A model generated the notes under the pieces. It was not told the DNA's origin, made no database searches, and was given only the letters and a program-made list of their open reading frames with translations. Positions 45,608-57,318 of a DNA stretch of 64,000 nt are shown here, one piece after another (positions within the stretch are counted from its first letter, which is position 1; every line of letters begins with the position of its first letter). This DNA is from Derxia lacustris (GTDB taxonomy: Bacteria > Pseudomonadota > Gammaproteobacteria > Burkholderiales > Burkholderiaceae_E): contig NZ_MUHU01000008.1 in assembly GCF_002105195.1 (NCBI RefSeq), forward strand, positions 372,001 to 436,000, given 5' to 3'. Both the position numbers and the translations under genes were made by a program.

Positions 45608-45799
45608 TTGCGCCTGCTGCTCGCCATCCTGCTGCCGTTCTCCGTCTTCTTCACGATCGGTCGCCCGATCGCCGGGATCGTCTGCCTGATCCTGCAAATC
45701 ACCCTCGTCGGCTGGCTGCCGGCGGCCATCTGGGCCGTCTACGCACTCAGCCAATACAACACCGACAAGAAGATCGAGCGCGCGCTCGGCCACCGCTAA
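45608..45799 (+). CDS. YqaE/Pmp3-type small membrane protein
   Basis: 63-residue protein with two TM helices (about 3-20 and 24-47) and a short charged tail. GRPIAGIVCLILQITLVGWLPAAIWAVYAL is similar to the Pmp3/YqaE proteolipid family, which affects membrane potential and stress tolerance. Start is TTG 45608, supported by CCGGAG 7 nt before it; no ATG is available. It sits between pncA and thrC. Confidence 0.75.
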   Translation: MRLLLAILLPFSVFFTIGRPIAGIVCLILQITLVGWLPAAIWAVYALSQYNTDKKIERALGHR

Positions 45800-45803
45800 A
45801 GCC

Positions 45804-47252
45804 ATGAAGTATTTCAGCACCCGGGGCGCCGCCCATGCCGCGCCCAAGTCCTTCCTCGACATCCTGCTGGCCGGCCTCGCCGACGACGGCGGCCTCTACC
45901 TGCCGACCGAATATCCGCAGGTGACGGCGGCCGAACTGAGCGCCTGGCGCGGCCTGAGCTATGCCGATCTCGCGTTCGAGATCATCCGCAAGTTCGCCGA
46001 CGACATCCCGGCCGACGATCTGCACGCGATCACGCGGCGCGTCTACACGCCCGAGGTCTATCGCAACGTGCGCGACGGCGAGAACGCCGCCGACATCACG
46101 CCGCTGCGCGTGTTGGGCGAGGAGGGCGGCACGACGCTGGCGCTGCTGGCGCTGTCGAACGGGCCGACGCTGGCGTTCAAGGACATGGCGATGCAGCTGA
46201 TCGGCGCGCTGTTCGAGTACGCGCTCGCCAGGACCGGCCAGCATCTGAACATCCTCGGCGCCACCTCGGGCGACACCGGCTCGGCGGCCGAATATGCGAT
46301 GCGTGGCCGCAAGGGCGTGAAGGTCTTCATGCTGTCGCCCAAGGGCAAGATGAGCGCCTTCCAGACCGCGCAGATGTTCAGCCTGCAAGACCCGAACATC
46401 TTCAACCTCGCGGTCGAGGGCGTGTTCGACGACGCGCAGGACATCGTCAAGGCGGTGTCGAACGATCCGGCGTTCAAGGCCAAGTGGGCGATCGGCACGG
46501 TCAACTCGATCAACTGGGCGCGCGTCGTGGCCCAGGTCGTCTACTACTTCAAGGGCTATTTCGCGGCCACCAAGGCCAACGACGAGCGCGTGAGCTTCAC
46601 CGTGCCGTCGGGCAATTTCGGCAACATCTGCGCCGGCCACATCGCGCGGATGATGGGTCTGCCGGTCGCCAGGCTGGTCTGCGCGACCAACGAGAACGAC
46701 GTGCTCGACGAGTTCTTCCGCACCGGCAGCTATCGCCCGCGCAAGGGCGCCGAGACCTGGCACACCAGCTCGCCGTCGATGGACATCAGCAAGGCGAGCA
46801 ATTTCGAGCGCTTCGTGTTCGACCTGTTCGGCCGCGACGCCGACGAGTTCCGCCGCACCTGGGTGAAGATCGATTCGGAAGGCAGCTTCACGCTCGACGA
46901 AGAAATGCGCGCCCGCATCCGCGACGAGTTCGGCTTTGCGTCGGGGCGGTCGTCGCATGAAGACCGGCTGGCCACCATTCGCGACATCGATGCGCGCTAC
47001 GGCGTGGTCGTCGATACGCACACCGCCGACGGCATCAAGGCGGCGCGCGAGCAGCTGGAGCCGGGCATTCCGATGATCGTGCTGGAGACGGCGCTGCCGG
47101 CGAAGTTCACCGAAACCATCGAGCAGGCGCTCGGCCGGCCCGCGCCGCGCCCGCAGGGCTTCGAGCATCTCGAAGGGCTGCCGCAGCGCTTCGACGTGCT
47201 GCCGGCCGACACCGAGGCGGTCAAGGCCTACATCGTGAAGCACGCAACCTGA
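45804..47252 (+). CDS. thrC: threonine synthase
   Basis: 482-residue PLP enzyme converting O-phosphohomoserine to threonine. N-terminus MKYFSTRGAAHAAPKSFLD, PLP Lys126 in GPTLAFKDMAMQ, the GATSGDTGSAAEYA phosphate loop, TVPSGNFGNICAGH, and TSSPSMDISKASNFERF are signatures of the long gammaproteobacterial/betaproteobacterial ThrC. The stop overlaps mobB by 1 nt. Acts with hom upstream. Confidence 0.95.
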   Translation: MKYFSTRGAAHAAPKSFLDILLAGLADDGGLYLPTEYPQVTAAELSAWRGLSYADLAFEIIRKFADDIPADDLHAITRRVYTPEVYRNVRDGENAADITPLRVLGEEGGTTLALLALSNGPTLAFKDMAMQLIGALFEYALARTGQHLNILGATSGDTGSAAEYAMRGRKGVKVFMLSPKGKMSAFQTAQMFSLQDPNIFNLAVEGVFDDAQDIVKAVSNDPAFKAKWAIGTVNSINWARVVAQVVYYFKGYFAATKANDERVSFTVPSGNFGNICAGHIARMMGLPVARLVCATNENDVLDEFFRTGSYRPRKGAETWHTSSPSMDISKASNFERFVFDLFGRDADEFRRTWVKIDSEGSFTLDEEMRARIRDEFGFASGRSSHEDRLATIRDIDARYGVVVDTHTADGIKAAREQLEPGIPMIVLETALPAKFTETIEQALGRPAPRPQGFEHLEGLPQRFDVLPADTEAVKAYIVKHAT

Positions 47253-47791
47253 TGAAGGTCTTCGGCATCACCGGCTGGTCGGGCGCCGGCAAGACGACGC
47301 TGATCGAGCGGCTGCTGCCGGCGCTGACCGCGCGCGGCCTGCGGGTGTCGGTCATCAAGCACACGCACCACAACTTCGACATCGACAAGCCGGGCAAGGA
47401 CAGCTTCCGCATCCGCGAGGCCGGCGCGCATGAAGTGCTGCTGGCCGGCGATCACCGCTGGGCGCTGATGCACGAGCTGCGCGACGAGCATGAGCCGCCG
47501 CTGGAGGCACAACTCGCGCGCATGGCGCCGGTCGATCTGGTGATCGTCGAGGGCTACAAGCGCGCGCCGATGCCCAAGCTGGAGGTGTGGCGCGCCGAGA
47601 ACGGCAAGCCCACGCGCTTTGGCGAGGACGACACGGTGGTCGGCCTGGCCTACGACGGCACGCCGCCCGACAATTGCCCGCTGCCGACGCTGCTGCTGTC
47701 CGACATCGACGCCATCGCGAGCTTTGCCACGCTGCATGCGCTCGACGTGACGATCGAGGCGCATGCGCGGCTGCTCGGGCCGATCCGCTGA
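47252..47791 (+). CDS. mobB: molybdopterin-guanine dinucleotide biosynthesis adaptor protein MobB
   Basis: 179-residue P-loop GTP-binding protein: KVFGITGWSGAGKTTLIERL (Walker A GWSGAGKT), SVIKHTHHNFDIDKPGKDSF, VDLVIVEGYKRAPMPKLEVWR. It assists MobA in attaching GMP to molybdopterin for bis-MGD enzymes. It sits where many relatives carry moeA (thrC-moeA-moaD-moaE); no moeA or mobA is in the window. Coupled to thrC by a one-base overlap and 7 nt from moaD. Confidence 0.92.
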   Translation: MKVFGITGWSGAGKTTLIERLLPALTARGLRVSVIKHTHHNFDIDKPGKDSFRIREAGAHEVLLAGDHRWALMHELRDEHEPPLEAQLARMAPVDLVIVEGYKRAPMPKLEVWRAENGKPTRFGEDDTVVGLAYDGTPPDNCPLPTLLLSDIDAIASFATLHALDVTIEAHARLLGPIR

Positions 47792-47798
47792 GGCCGAC

Positions 47799-48062
47799 AT
47801 GAAGATCCGCATCCTCTACTTCGCCGCGCTGCGCGACGCGCTCGACCGCGCCGACGAAACGCTCGACACGCCGGCCGCCAGCGTGGCCGAACTGCGCGCC
47901 GAGCTGGCCGCGCGCGGCGGCGCCTGGGCCGAGCGCTTTGCTGCCGACAGCCCGGCCGCGCGCCGCGTGAAAGTGGCGGTCGACCAGAGCATGGCCACCG
48001 CCGACACCGCGCTGCACGAGGGCGCGGAAGTGGCCTTCTTCCCGCCCGTGACCGGCGGCTGA
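47799..48062 (+). CDS. moaD: molybdopterin synthase sulfur-carrier subunit MoaD
   Basis: 87-residue ubiquitin-fold sulfur carrier with the obligatory C-terminal Gly-Gly (FFPPVTGG). ILYFAALRDALDRADETL and VKVAVDQSMA are MoaD-like. The thiocarboxylated terminus donates sulfur to precursor Z within the MoaD-MoaE complex. Seven nt after mobB, 25 nt before moaE. Confidence 0.93.
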   Translation: MKIRILYFAALRDALDRADETLDTPAASVAELRAELAARGGAWAERFAADSPAARRVKVAVDQSMATADTALHEGAEVAFFPPVTGG

Positions 48063-48087
48063 CACCGCAGCGCCCGAGGAGCCAGCC

Positions 48088-48543
48088 ATGCCCGTCCGCG
48101 TCCAGACCGAAGACTTCGACCTCGGCGCCGAGATCGCCGCGCTGCGTGCCGGCGATCCGCGCGTGGGCGCGGTCGCGACCTTCCTCGGCACGGTGCGCGA
48201 CGCCAATCCCGACCTCGGCGACGGCGTGGTGCGCGAGCTGGTGCTGGAGCACTACCCGGGCATGACCGAGAAGGCGCTCGAAGCGATCTGCGCCGAGGCG
48301 CGCACGCGCTGGGACTTGCTCGACATCCTCGTCATCCATCGCGTCGGGCCGTTGCGGCCGACCGATCAGATCGTGCTGGTGGCGGTGACGAGCGCGCATC
48401 GCGGCGAAGCCTTTGCCGCCTGCGAGTTCGTGATGGACTGGCTCAAGACCCGCGCGCCGTTCTGGAAGAAGGAACGCACGCCCGATGGCGAGCGCTGGGT
48501 CGAGGCGCGCGACAGCGACGACTCCGCCGCCGCGCGCTGGTGA
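48088..48543 (+). CDS. moaE: molybdopterin synthase catalytic subunit MoaE
   Basis: 151-residue catalytic subunit that inserts two sulfurs into precursor Z. VGAVATFLGTVRD, LVLEHYPGMTEKAL, VIHRVGPLRPTDQIVLVAVTSAHR and DWLKTRAPFWKKE (catalytic lysines) are all present. AGGAG lies before the ATG. End of the alaC-to-moaE cluster; the next gene converges. Confidence 0.95.
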   Translation: MPVRVQTEDFDLGAEIAALRAGDPRVGAVATFLGTVRDANPDLGDGVVRELVLEHYPGMTEKALEAICAEARTRWDLLDILVIHRVGPLRPTDQIVLVAVTSAHRGEAFAACEFVMDWLKTRAPFWKKERTPDGERWVEARDSDDSAAARW

Positions 48544-48555
48544 TGCCGCGTCGGC

Positions 48556-50073
<1,518 letters not shown>

Positions 50074-50152
50074 GACGGTCTCCTGTGGTTGTCGCAATCG
50101 CGGCCAGTGTAGGAAGCGCGCGCCGCTTTGAGAACGCCGGATGGCTGACTAC

Positions 50153-50174
50153 ATTGTTCGCCATTCCGAACAAT
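50153..50174. promoter_or_regulatory. LysR-type operator between mmsA and its divergent regulator
   Basis: ATTGTTCG-N6-CGAACAAT is a perfect 8-bp dyad containing the T-N11-A core (T at 50157, A at 50169) typical of LysR-type binding sites. It lies 80 nt from the mmsA start and 64 nt from the regulator start, the standard place for divergent control and autorepression. Confidence 0.75.
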
Positions 50175-50237
50175 CGTCGGCTCGCGCGGCACCGGCAAGG
50201 CAGCGTCCGCCGGCTGCCCCAGCGCCGGCGCGCCGCC

Positions 50238-51179
50238 ATGACCACCGACCGCATCGCACCGCTCGTCGCCGACGTCCATCTGCTCACCGTCATCGGCGAG
50301 ACGCGCAGCTTCACCCAGGCGGCGCGCCGGCTGAGCCTGTCGAAGGCCTCGGTCAGCGCGCGCATCGCCGAGCTGGAGCGGGCTATCGGCGTGCCGCTGG
50401 TGCGGCGTACCACGCGCTCGGTGGCGTTGACCGATGCGGGCCAGCGGCTGGTGGACGACACCGCGCCGGCCTTCGCGCGCATCGGCCAGACGCTGGCCGG
50501 CGTGGCCGATCTGGCCGGCGCGCCGCGCGGCCTGCTGCGCGTGACGGCGCCGGTGGCGCTCGGTCGTCAGCATCTGGCGCCGACGCTCGCGGCCTTCTGC
50601 GCGCGCTATCCCGAAATCCGGCTCGACCTCGATCTGAGCGACCGGTTGGTCAATCTGGCGCAGGAAGGCTTCGACCTGGCGCTGCGCCACACCCATCAGC
50701 CGCCCGACACCCATGTGGCCTGGGAGCTGTGCGCGACCCGCACCGTGGCGGTCGCGTCGGCGGCCTATCTCGATGCGCGCGGCCGGCCGGCCCGGCCCGG
50801 CGATCTGGCCGGGCATGCCTGCCTCGGCTATCTGCGCGATGGCGCACTCAACTGGGCCTTCGAGCGCGGCGCCGGGCGCGGCCGGATCGAGCGCGTGAGC
50901 GTGGCGGTGAGCGGGCCGCTGCGCGCCAACAACAGCGAGGTGCTGCGCCAGGCGCTGCTGGCCGGCGCCGGCATCGGGCTGCTGCCCGATTTCAGCGTGA
51001 TGGCGGAGCTGACGGCGGGCCGGCTGCTGCCGGTGCTGCCGGAATGGCGGCCGGTCGGCGTGTTCGGGCCCAAGCTGTATGCGCTGCGGCCCTGGTCGCC
51101 GCAGCTGCCGCGCGCGGTGCAGTGCTTCGTCGATCACCTCAAGGCGGTGTTCGCCGCCGGCTTCGGGCCGCCGGGCTGA
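50238..51179 (+). CDS. LysR-family transcriptional regulator
   Basis: 313 residues: an N-terminal winged HTH (LTVIGETRSFTQAARRLSLSKASVSARIAELE, about 14-50) and a C-terminal periplasmic-binding-like effector domain with GLLRVTAPVALGRQHLAPTLAAF and DLALRHTHQPPDTHVAW, as in the CrgA/DmlR branch. Divergent from mmsA with a likely operator between, so it probably regulates mmsA and itself. Effector unknown, perhaps a valine-pathway intermediate. ATG 50238 chosen; the open frame extends upstream across the operator, so later initiation is right. Confidence 0.88.
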   Translation: MTTDRIAPLVADVHLLTVIGETRSFTQAARRLSLSKASVSARIAELERAIGVPLVRRTTRSVALTDAGQRLVDDTAPAFARIGQTLAGVADLAGAPRGLLRVTAPVALGRQHLAPTLAAFCARYPEIRLDLDLSDRLVNLAQEGFDLALRHTHQPPDTHVAWELCATRTVAVASAAYLDARGRPARPGDLAGHACLGYLRDGALNWAFERGAGRGRIERVSVAVSGPLRANNSEVLRQALLAGAGIGLLPDFSVMAELTAGRLLPVLPEWRPVGVFGPKLYALRPWSPQLPRAVQCFVDHLKAVFAAGFGPPG

Positions 51180-51185
51180 GCCGGC

Positions 51186-51593
51186 TCAGGCGGCGCGGCC
51201 GCCCGGCGTCAGCGCAAACAGCTCCGGCCGCGCCGCCTTGTAGCGCCGCAGCCAGAGCAGGCTTTCCGGCGCCAGCGTCTTGATCGCCTTCCACAGCTCG
51301 ATGCGCGCCGCCTCGTCGTCGGCGCCGCTGGCCAGCGTCTCGCCGACCGACCACCACGCATCCCAGTCGATCTTGTCGAAGGCGGCGCGGAAGGCGGGCG
51401 GCAGCCGGCGCGCCACGTCGGCCATCAGGCGCAGGCGCTCCTCCACCGCGCGCCGGGCCATGCGCGAGTTGAAGAAGGCCGCGGCATCGGTCTCGTAGGA
51501 AAAGCTCAGGATGACCGCGCCGGCGTCGTCGAAGATGCCGAGCTGGGCCGCGACCAGCAGGTCGGGCGCCAGCTCGCCGGGCGCCGCGCTCAT
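51186..51593 (-). CDS. hypothetical protein (135 aa)
   Basis: 135-residue soluble, mostly helical protein with several Trp residues (IDWDAWWSVGETLASG; SLLWLRRYKAARPEL) and no known motif. It overlaps the start-proximal gene upstream (rlhA stop at 51590) by 4 nt on the same strand, so it is translated as the second gene of an rlhA operon. Function unknown; the coupling hints at a link to rRNA modification but does not prove one. Confidence 0.65.
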   Translation of the reverse strand: MSAAPGELAPDLLVAAQLGIFDDAGAVILSFSYETDAAAFFNSRMARRAVEERLRLMADVARRLPPAFRAAFDKIDWDAWWSVGETLASGADDEAARIELWKAIKTLAPESLLWLRRYKAARPELFALTPGGRAA

Positions 51594-53575
51594 TGCGCGA
51601 CCGCCTTCGGCCGCTTGCCGTGGAACTTGATTTCGGCCACTTCCATCGTGGTCGGCGGCGGGCTCTTGAAGATGCTCTTCTTCATCCTGCCGACCACATG
51701 CATCTCGCAGGCCTTGCAGTCGAAGCGCAGCGTCAGCTTTTCGTCGCCGTTCACCAGCGTCATCGGCTCGGCCTTGACCTGACCCTGCACGCCGGTCACG
51801 CCCTTGGCCTGCTTGGGGCAGAGGTTGAAGCTGAAGCGCAGGCAGTGCTTGGTAATCATCAGCGACACCTCGCCGGCTTCCTCATGCGCCTCGTAGGCGG
51901 CGGCGATCAGCTTGACGCCGTGCCTGGCGTAGAAGGCGCGCGCCTTGTCGTTGTAGACGTTGGCCAGATAGCTCAGCGACTCGTCGGGATAGGCGACCGG
52001 CGGCTCGACCGGCGTGGTGCGCGCCGGGCGCCGATAGGCCGCAAGCCGCGCCGCTTCGAGCTTGTCGACCGCATCGCGGCGCAGCGCATTGATCGCCGAC
52101 GCCGGCAGAAACCACGGCTGCGCGGTCGCGATGCTCACGTCGTGCGCTACAAAGATCGTTGCGCCGAGCTTGCCGAGGCCGTCGCGCAGCGCCTGCTCGG
52201 CGCGCGCCGCGTCCTGCGCCGGCTGCCTGTCGATGGCGAGCGTCGCCGTCGCCTCATGGCCGTCGTCGTCGGTGAGCGTGAGCGCCACGCCGTCGCGCGT
52301 GTCGGCGAGCCTCATCCACAGGCCAATGCGGCGGTCGGCCGACTTCTTCGCCAACGCCTGCTCGAACAGCACATCGCGGTTGCGCGCGATTTCCAGGCCG
52401 ATGCGCACATCCTTCAGCTCGGGCACCGGCACATTGGTGTGCACGCGCCAGAACTGGCGGTCGTCGCTCGGCGCGGCGAGCTTTTCGACCCGGTCGGCAC
52501 GCACGCCGGCGATGTCGCGCTTGCGGTCGGTCCAGCTCAAACCGTCGCCGTTGCGCAGCGCCTCGGTGGTCTCGATGTCGAACCAGGTCGGGCCGACCTT
52601 GGCGACCTTGCCGACCGGCAGGCCCACATGGCCCGGCGCGTCGAAGGCGCCGATGTCCTCCTTGCGCCCGGTCACGAAGTAGTCGGTCGTGCCGCGGTTG
52701 AAGGTCTTCTCCGGCTCGGGCCGGAAGGTGTAGGTGCAGCGGCCCGACGACTCGCGGTGCAGCTCGGGCCGCGCCTCGATGATCTCGTCGAGCAGCAGCC
52801 GGTAGTGCGCGGTGATGTTCTTGACGTAGGCCATCTCCTTGTAGCGGCCCTCGATCTTGAAACTGCGCACGCCGGCATCGACCAGCGCTGCGAGGTTGGC
52901 GCTCTGGTCGTTGTCCTTCATCGACAGCAGATGCTTGTCGTAGGCCACGACGGCGCCCGTGCTGTCGGTGAGCGTGTAGGGCAGGCGGCAGGCCTGCGAG
53001 CAGTCGCCGCGATTGGCGCTGCGGCCGGTGTGGGCGTGGCTGATGTAGCACTGGCCGCTGAAGGCAACGCACAAGGCGCCGTGCACGAAGAACTCGATGA
53101 CCGCGCTGCTCGCCTCGGCGCAGGCGCGCACCTCGTCGAGCGTGAGTTCGCGCGCCAGCACGATCTGCGACAGGCCGGCGTCGCCGAGGAAGCGCGCCTT
53201 CTCCACGGTGCGGATGTCGCACTGCGTGCTGGCGTGCAGCTGGATCGGCGGCAGGTCGAGTTCGAGCAGGCTCATGTCCTGGACGATGAGCGCGTCGGCG
53301 CCGGCGTCGTACAGCTCGTGCACCAGCTTGCGTGCCGGCTCCAGCTCGCTGTCGTGAAGGATGGTGTTGAGCGTGACGAACACCTTGCTGCCGAAGCGGT
53401 GCGCATGCGCCGCGAGCCGGCCGATGTCGGCCACCGAGTTGTCGGCGCTGCTGCGCGCGCCGAAGGCCGGTCCGCCGATATAGACAGCGTCCGCGCCGTG
53501 GTTGACCGCCTCGATGCCGATGTCGGCGGTCTTGGCGGGGGAAAGCAGTTCGAGGGCGGGGCGGGGCGTGGGCAT
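51590..53575 (-). CDS. rlhA: 23S rRNA 5-hydroxycytidine synthase RlhA (U32 family)
   Basis: 661-residue member of peptidase family U32 with the additional DUF3656 region: LELLSPAKTADIGIEAVNHGADAVYIGGP at the N-terminus, FFVHGALCVAFSGQCYISHAHTGRSANRGDCSQACRLPY with the cluster of Cys ligands, and a C-terminal part ending in RFDCKACEMHVVGRMKKS. E. coli RlhA (YdcP, 653 aa) hydroxylates C2501 of 23S rRNA using prephenate-dependent chemistry; length and the extra domain favour RlhA over TrhP/YegQ. Start ATG 53575. It precedes the 135-residue gene by overlap. Confidence 0.87.
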   Translation of the reverse strand: MPTPRPALELLSPAKTADIGIEAVNHGADAVYIGGPAFGARSSADNSVADIGRLAAHAHRFGSKVFVTLNTILHDSELEPARKLVHELYDAGADALIVQDMSLLELDLPPIQLHASTQCDIRTVEKARFLGDAGLSQIVLARELTLDEVRACAEASSAVIEFFVHGALCVAFSGQCYISHAHTGRSANRGDCSQACRLPYTLTDSTGAVVAYDKHLLSMKDNDQSANLAALVDAGVRSFKIEGRYKEMAYVKNITAHYRLLLDEIIEARPELHRESSGRCTYTFRPEPEKTFNRGTTDYFVTGRKEDIGAFDAPGHVGLPVGKVAKVGPTWFDIETTEALRNGDGLSWTDRKRDIAGVRADRVEKLAAPSDDRQFWRVHTNVPVPELKDVRIGLEIARNRDVLFEQALAKKSADRRIGLWMRLADTRDGVALTLTDDDGHEATATLAIDRQPAQDAARAEQALRDGLGKLGATIFVAHDVSIATAQPWFLPASAINALRRDAVDKLEAARLAAYRRPARTTPVEPPVAYPDESLSYLANVYNDKARAFYARHGVKLIAAAYEAHEEAGEVSLMITKHCLRFSFNLCPKQAKGVTGVQGQVKAEPMTLVNGDEKLTLRFDCKACEMHVVGRMKKSIFKSPPPTTMEVAEIKFHGKRPKAVAQ

Positions 53576-53720
53576 GGCGGCGGTCCGGCAAAGCTTGAGT
53601 CGAACGGTCGAGTGTACGGCGCGCGCTGCGGGCGGCCACGCGTTCATCGGCGCGTCACCTGCCTGTCACCGGCGCGCGGGATCGTCGCGGGCTGTTCATT
53701 GCCACGACGAGGCCCGCGCC

Positions 53721-54650
53721 ATGCCCGATTCCAAGCCCACGCCCGACGACGATCTCGTCCAGCGCATCCACCGCGACCTCATCGACGGCTACGACGAGGA
53801 GTTCGAGATGGAGCTGGAGGACCGCACCATCGACGACCTCGCCGACGGCGGCATGCGCCCGCTGACCGATGACGAGAAGGACTATCGCCGCCGCTATTTC
53901 CGCGAGCTGTTCCGGCTCCAGGGCGAGCTGGTCAAGCTCCAGGACTGGGTCGTGCACACCAAACAGAAGGTCGTGATCCTGTTCGAGGGCCGCGACGCGG
54001 CGGGCAAGGGCGGCGTCATCAAGCGCATCACCCAGCGGCTCAATCCGCGCGTGGCCCGGGTCGCGGCGCTGCCGGCGCCCAACGACCGCGAACGCACGCA
54101 GTGGTACTTCCAGCGCTACGTCAGCCATCTGCCGGCGGCCGGCGAGATCGTGCTGTTCGACCGCAGCTGGTACAACCGCGCCGGCGTCGAGCGGGTGATG
54201 GGCTTCTGCTCCGACGACGATGCCGAGGAGTTCTTCCGCACCGTGCCCGAGTTCGAAAAGATGCTGGTGCGCTCGGGCATCACGCTCATCAAGTACTGGT
54301 TCTCGATCACCGACGAGGAGCAGGAACTGCGCTTCCTCGGCCGCATCCACGATCCGCTCAAGCAATGGAAGCTGAGCCCGATGGACCTGGAAAGCCGCCG
54401 CCGCTGGGAGGACTACACCCGCGTGAAGGAGGAGATGCTGGAGCGCACCCACATTCCCGAGGCGCCGTGGTGGGTGGTGCAGGCGGTCGACAAGAAGCGC
54501 GCGCGGCTCAATTGCATCGCGCATCTGCTCGGCCACTTTGCCTACGAGGAGATCGAGCGCGCGCCCATCGTGCTGCCCGAGCGCGTGCGCCATGAGGACT
54601 ATCTGCGCCGGCCGGTGCCGCCGGAAATGATCGTGCCCGAAGTGTTCTGA
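53721..54650 (+). CDS. ppk2: polyphosphate kinase 2
   Basis: 309-residue class I PPK2 that phosphorylates GDP or ADP with polyphosphate (and the reverse). Walker A VILFEGRDAAGKGGVIKRIT, Walker B LFDRSWYNRAGVERVMGF, the lid region WKLSPMDLESRRRWEDYTR and VVQAVDKKRARLNCIAHLL match the family, and length fits the one-domain form. Start ATG 53721 (MPDSKPTPDDD); earlier in-frame starts overlap the divergent rlhA region. Its stop overlaps the next gene by one base. Confidence 0.93.
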   Translation: MPDSKPTPDDDLVQRIHRDLIDGYDEEFEMELEDRTIDDLADGGMRPLTDDEKDYRRRYFRELFRLQGELVKLQDWVVHTKQKVVILFEGRDAAGKGGVIKRITQRLNPRVARVAALPAPNDRERTQWYFQRYVSHLPAAGEIVLFDRSWYNRAGVERVMGFCSDDDAEEFFRTVPEFEKMLVRSGITLIKYWFSITDEEQELRFLGRIHDPLKQWKLSPMDLESRRRWEDYTRVKEEMLERTHIPEAPWWVVQAVDKKRARLNCIAHLLGHFAYEEIERAPIVLPERVRHEDYLRRPVPPEMIVPEVF

Positions 54651-55366
54651 TGCGCCGGTCCGCGACTGCCGCCCGCCTCGGCGCGGCGGCGCTGACGGCG
54701 GCGCTGCAAGCCGGGCCCGCCTGCGCCGCCCGCCCGATGATTACCGACGACGCGCGCGTGGTGGACCCGCATTCCTGCCAGGTCGAAAGCTGGGTGCGCC
54801 GCAACGAGGACAGCAGCGAGTTCTGGGCCCTGCCGGCCTGCAATCTGGGCGGCTTTGAACTGGCGCTCGGCGGCGCGCGCGGCCGCGATGCCGAAGGCAC
54901 GCGCACCACCGACGTGGTGCTCCAGGCCAAGACGCTGCTCAAGCCGCTCGACGTCAACGGCTGGGGCCTGGGGCTGGCGGTCGGCAATGTCAACCATCCG
55001 TCGCTCGACAGCAGCCGCGCCATGATCGGCGACCTCTACGTGAATCTGCCGGCCAGCTTCTCGTTCCGCGACGACGCCTTCGTGCTGCATCTCAACGCCG
55101 GTCTGCTGCGCGAGAAGGCCACGGCGCAGGCGCGCGCCACCTGGGGCCTGGGCAGCGAGACGCAGCTGTCGGAGCGCTTCTGGCTCATCGCCGAGAGCTT
55201 TGGCCAGGGCGGCAGCCCGGCGTTTGCGCAGCTCGGGCTGCGCTGGTGGCTGCTGCCCAACCGGCTGCAAGTCGACCTCACCGGCGGCGCGCACATCGGC
55301 GGGCGGCTCGATCAGCGCTGGATGAGCCTGGGCCTGCGCGTGCTGTCCGACGCCTTCCTGCCCTGA
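54650..55366 (+). CDS. exported beta-rich protein, probably outer-membrane
   Basis: 238-residue protein with a signal peptide (about 1-26, ending ACA before ARPMITDDA) and repeated amphipathic beta-strand segments (GFELALGG, VVLQAKTLL, WGLGLAVGNV, FVLHLNAGLL, WLIAESFGQ, LQVDLTGGA) typical of a small beta-barrel or lipid-exposed sheet. I recall no firm family name. It is coupled to ppk2 (one-base overlap) and 38 nt upstream of prfC. Function unknown. Confidence 0.65.
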   Translation: MRRSATAARLGAAALTAALQAGPACAARPMITDDARVVDPHSCQVESWVRRNEDSSEFWALPACNLGGFELALGGARGRDAEGTRTTDVVLQAKTLLKPLDVNGWGLGLAVGNVNHPSLDSSRAMIGDLYVNLPASFSFRDDAFVLHLNAGLLREKATAQARATWGLGSETQLSERFWLIAESFGQGGSPAFAQLGLRWWLLPNRLQVDLTGGAHIGGRLDQRWMSLGLRVLSDAFLP

Positions 55367-55404
55367 CGCCGGGGCCGCCGGGCGCGCCGGTAAACTCGCG
55401 CCCC

Positions 55405-57012
<1,608 letters not shown>

Positions 57013-57042
57013 ACGGCGATTCGCCTGCTTTCGGGAGTGAAG

Positions 57043-57068
57043 AAACGGCCGGTCATCCGGCCGTTTCC
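57043..57068 (+). terminator. stem-loop after prfC
   Basis: AAACGGCCGG-tcat-CCGGCCGTTT is a perfect 10-bp stem with a tetraloop and short T tail, an intrinsic terminator at the end of the prfC unit. Confidence 0.75.
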
Positions 57069-57295
57069 GCGTCCGGTCGGCGCTGGCCCGAATGCCGGGC
57101 TGCGTCGATTGAATTCGCCGCAGGATCGCGGCGCAATTCGCCTATCCGATCGAACCCTTGACCGACAAGTCCAAGAAGAAATTCCGCAGTCGAGGGAATC
57201 GGTGCGCCATCACGGGCAATTTCTGCGGCATGCGGAATGTCCGTGAATAGTTGGGGCGTCGTGGCGGTTGGCAATTCCTTCCGGATCGCATTCAA
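57053..57295 (-). CDS. possible small protein (80 aa) divergent from the PKS
   Basis: A short open frame starting at ATG 57295 (MNAIRKELPTATTPQLFTDI) with an excellent ribosome site, GGGGAG 4 nt before the ATG. Its codons include many A/T third positions, like the first part of the neighbouring PKS. Against it: the C-terminal codons run through the prfC terminator stem, it starts only 23 bp from the PKS start, and I recognise no family. Kept as a low-confidence candidate; otherwise 57013-57318 is 306 bp of non-coding, somewhat AT-richer DNA with the prfC terminator at its left end. Confidence 0.25.
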   Translation of the reverse strand: MNAIRKELPTATTPQLFTDIPHAAEIARDGAPIPSTAEFLLGLVGQGFDRIGELRRDPAANSIDAARHSGQRRPDAETAG

Positions 57296-57318
57296 CTCCC
57301 CGCCATTGCCGTTCCATC

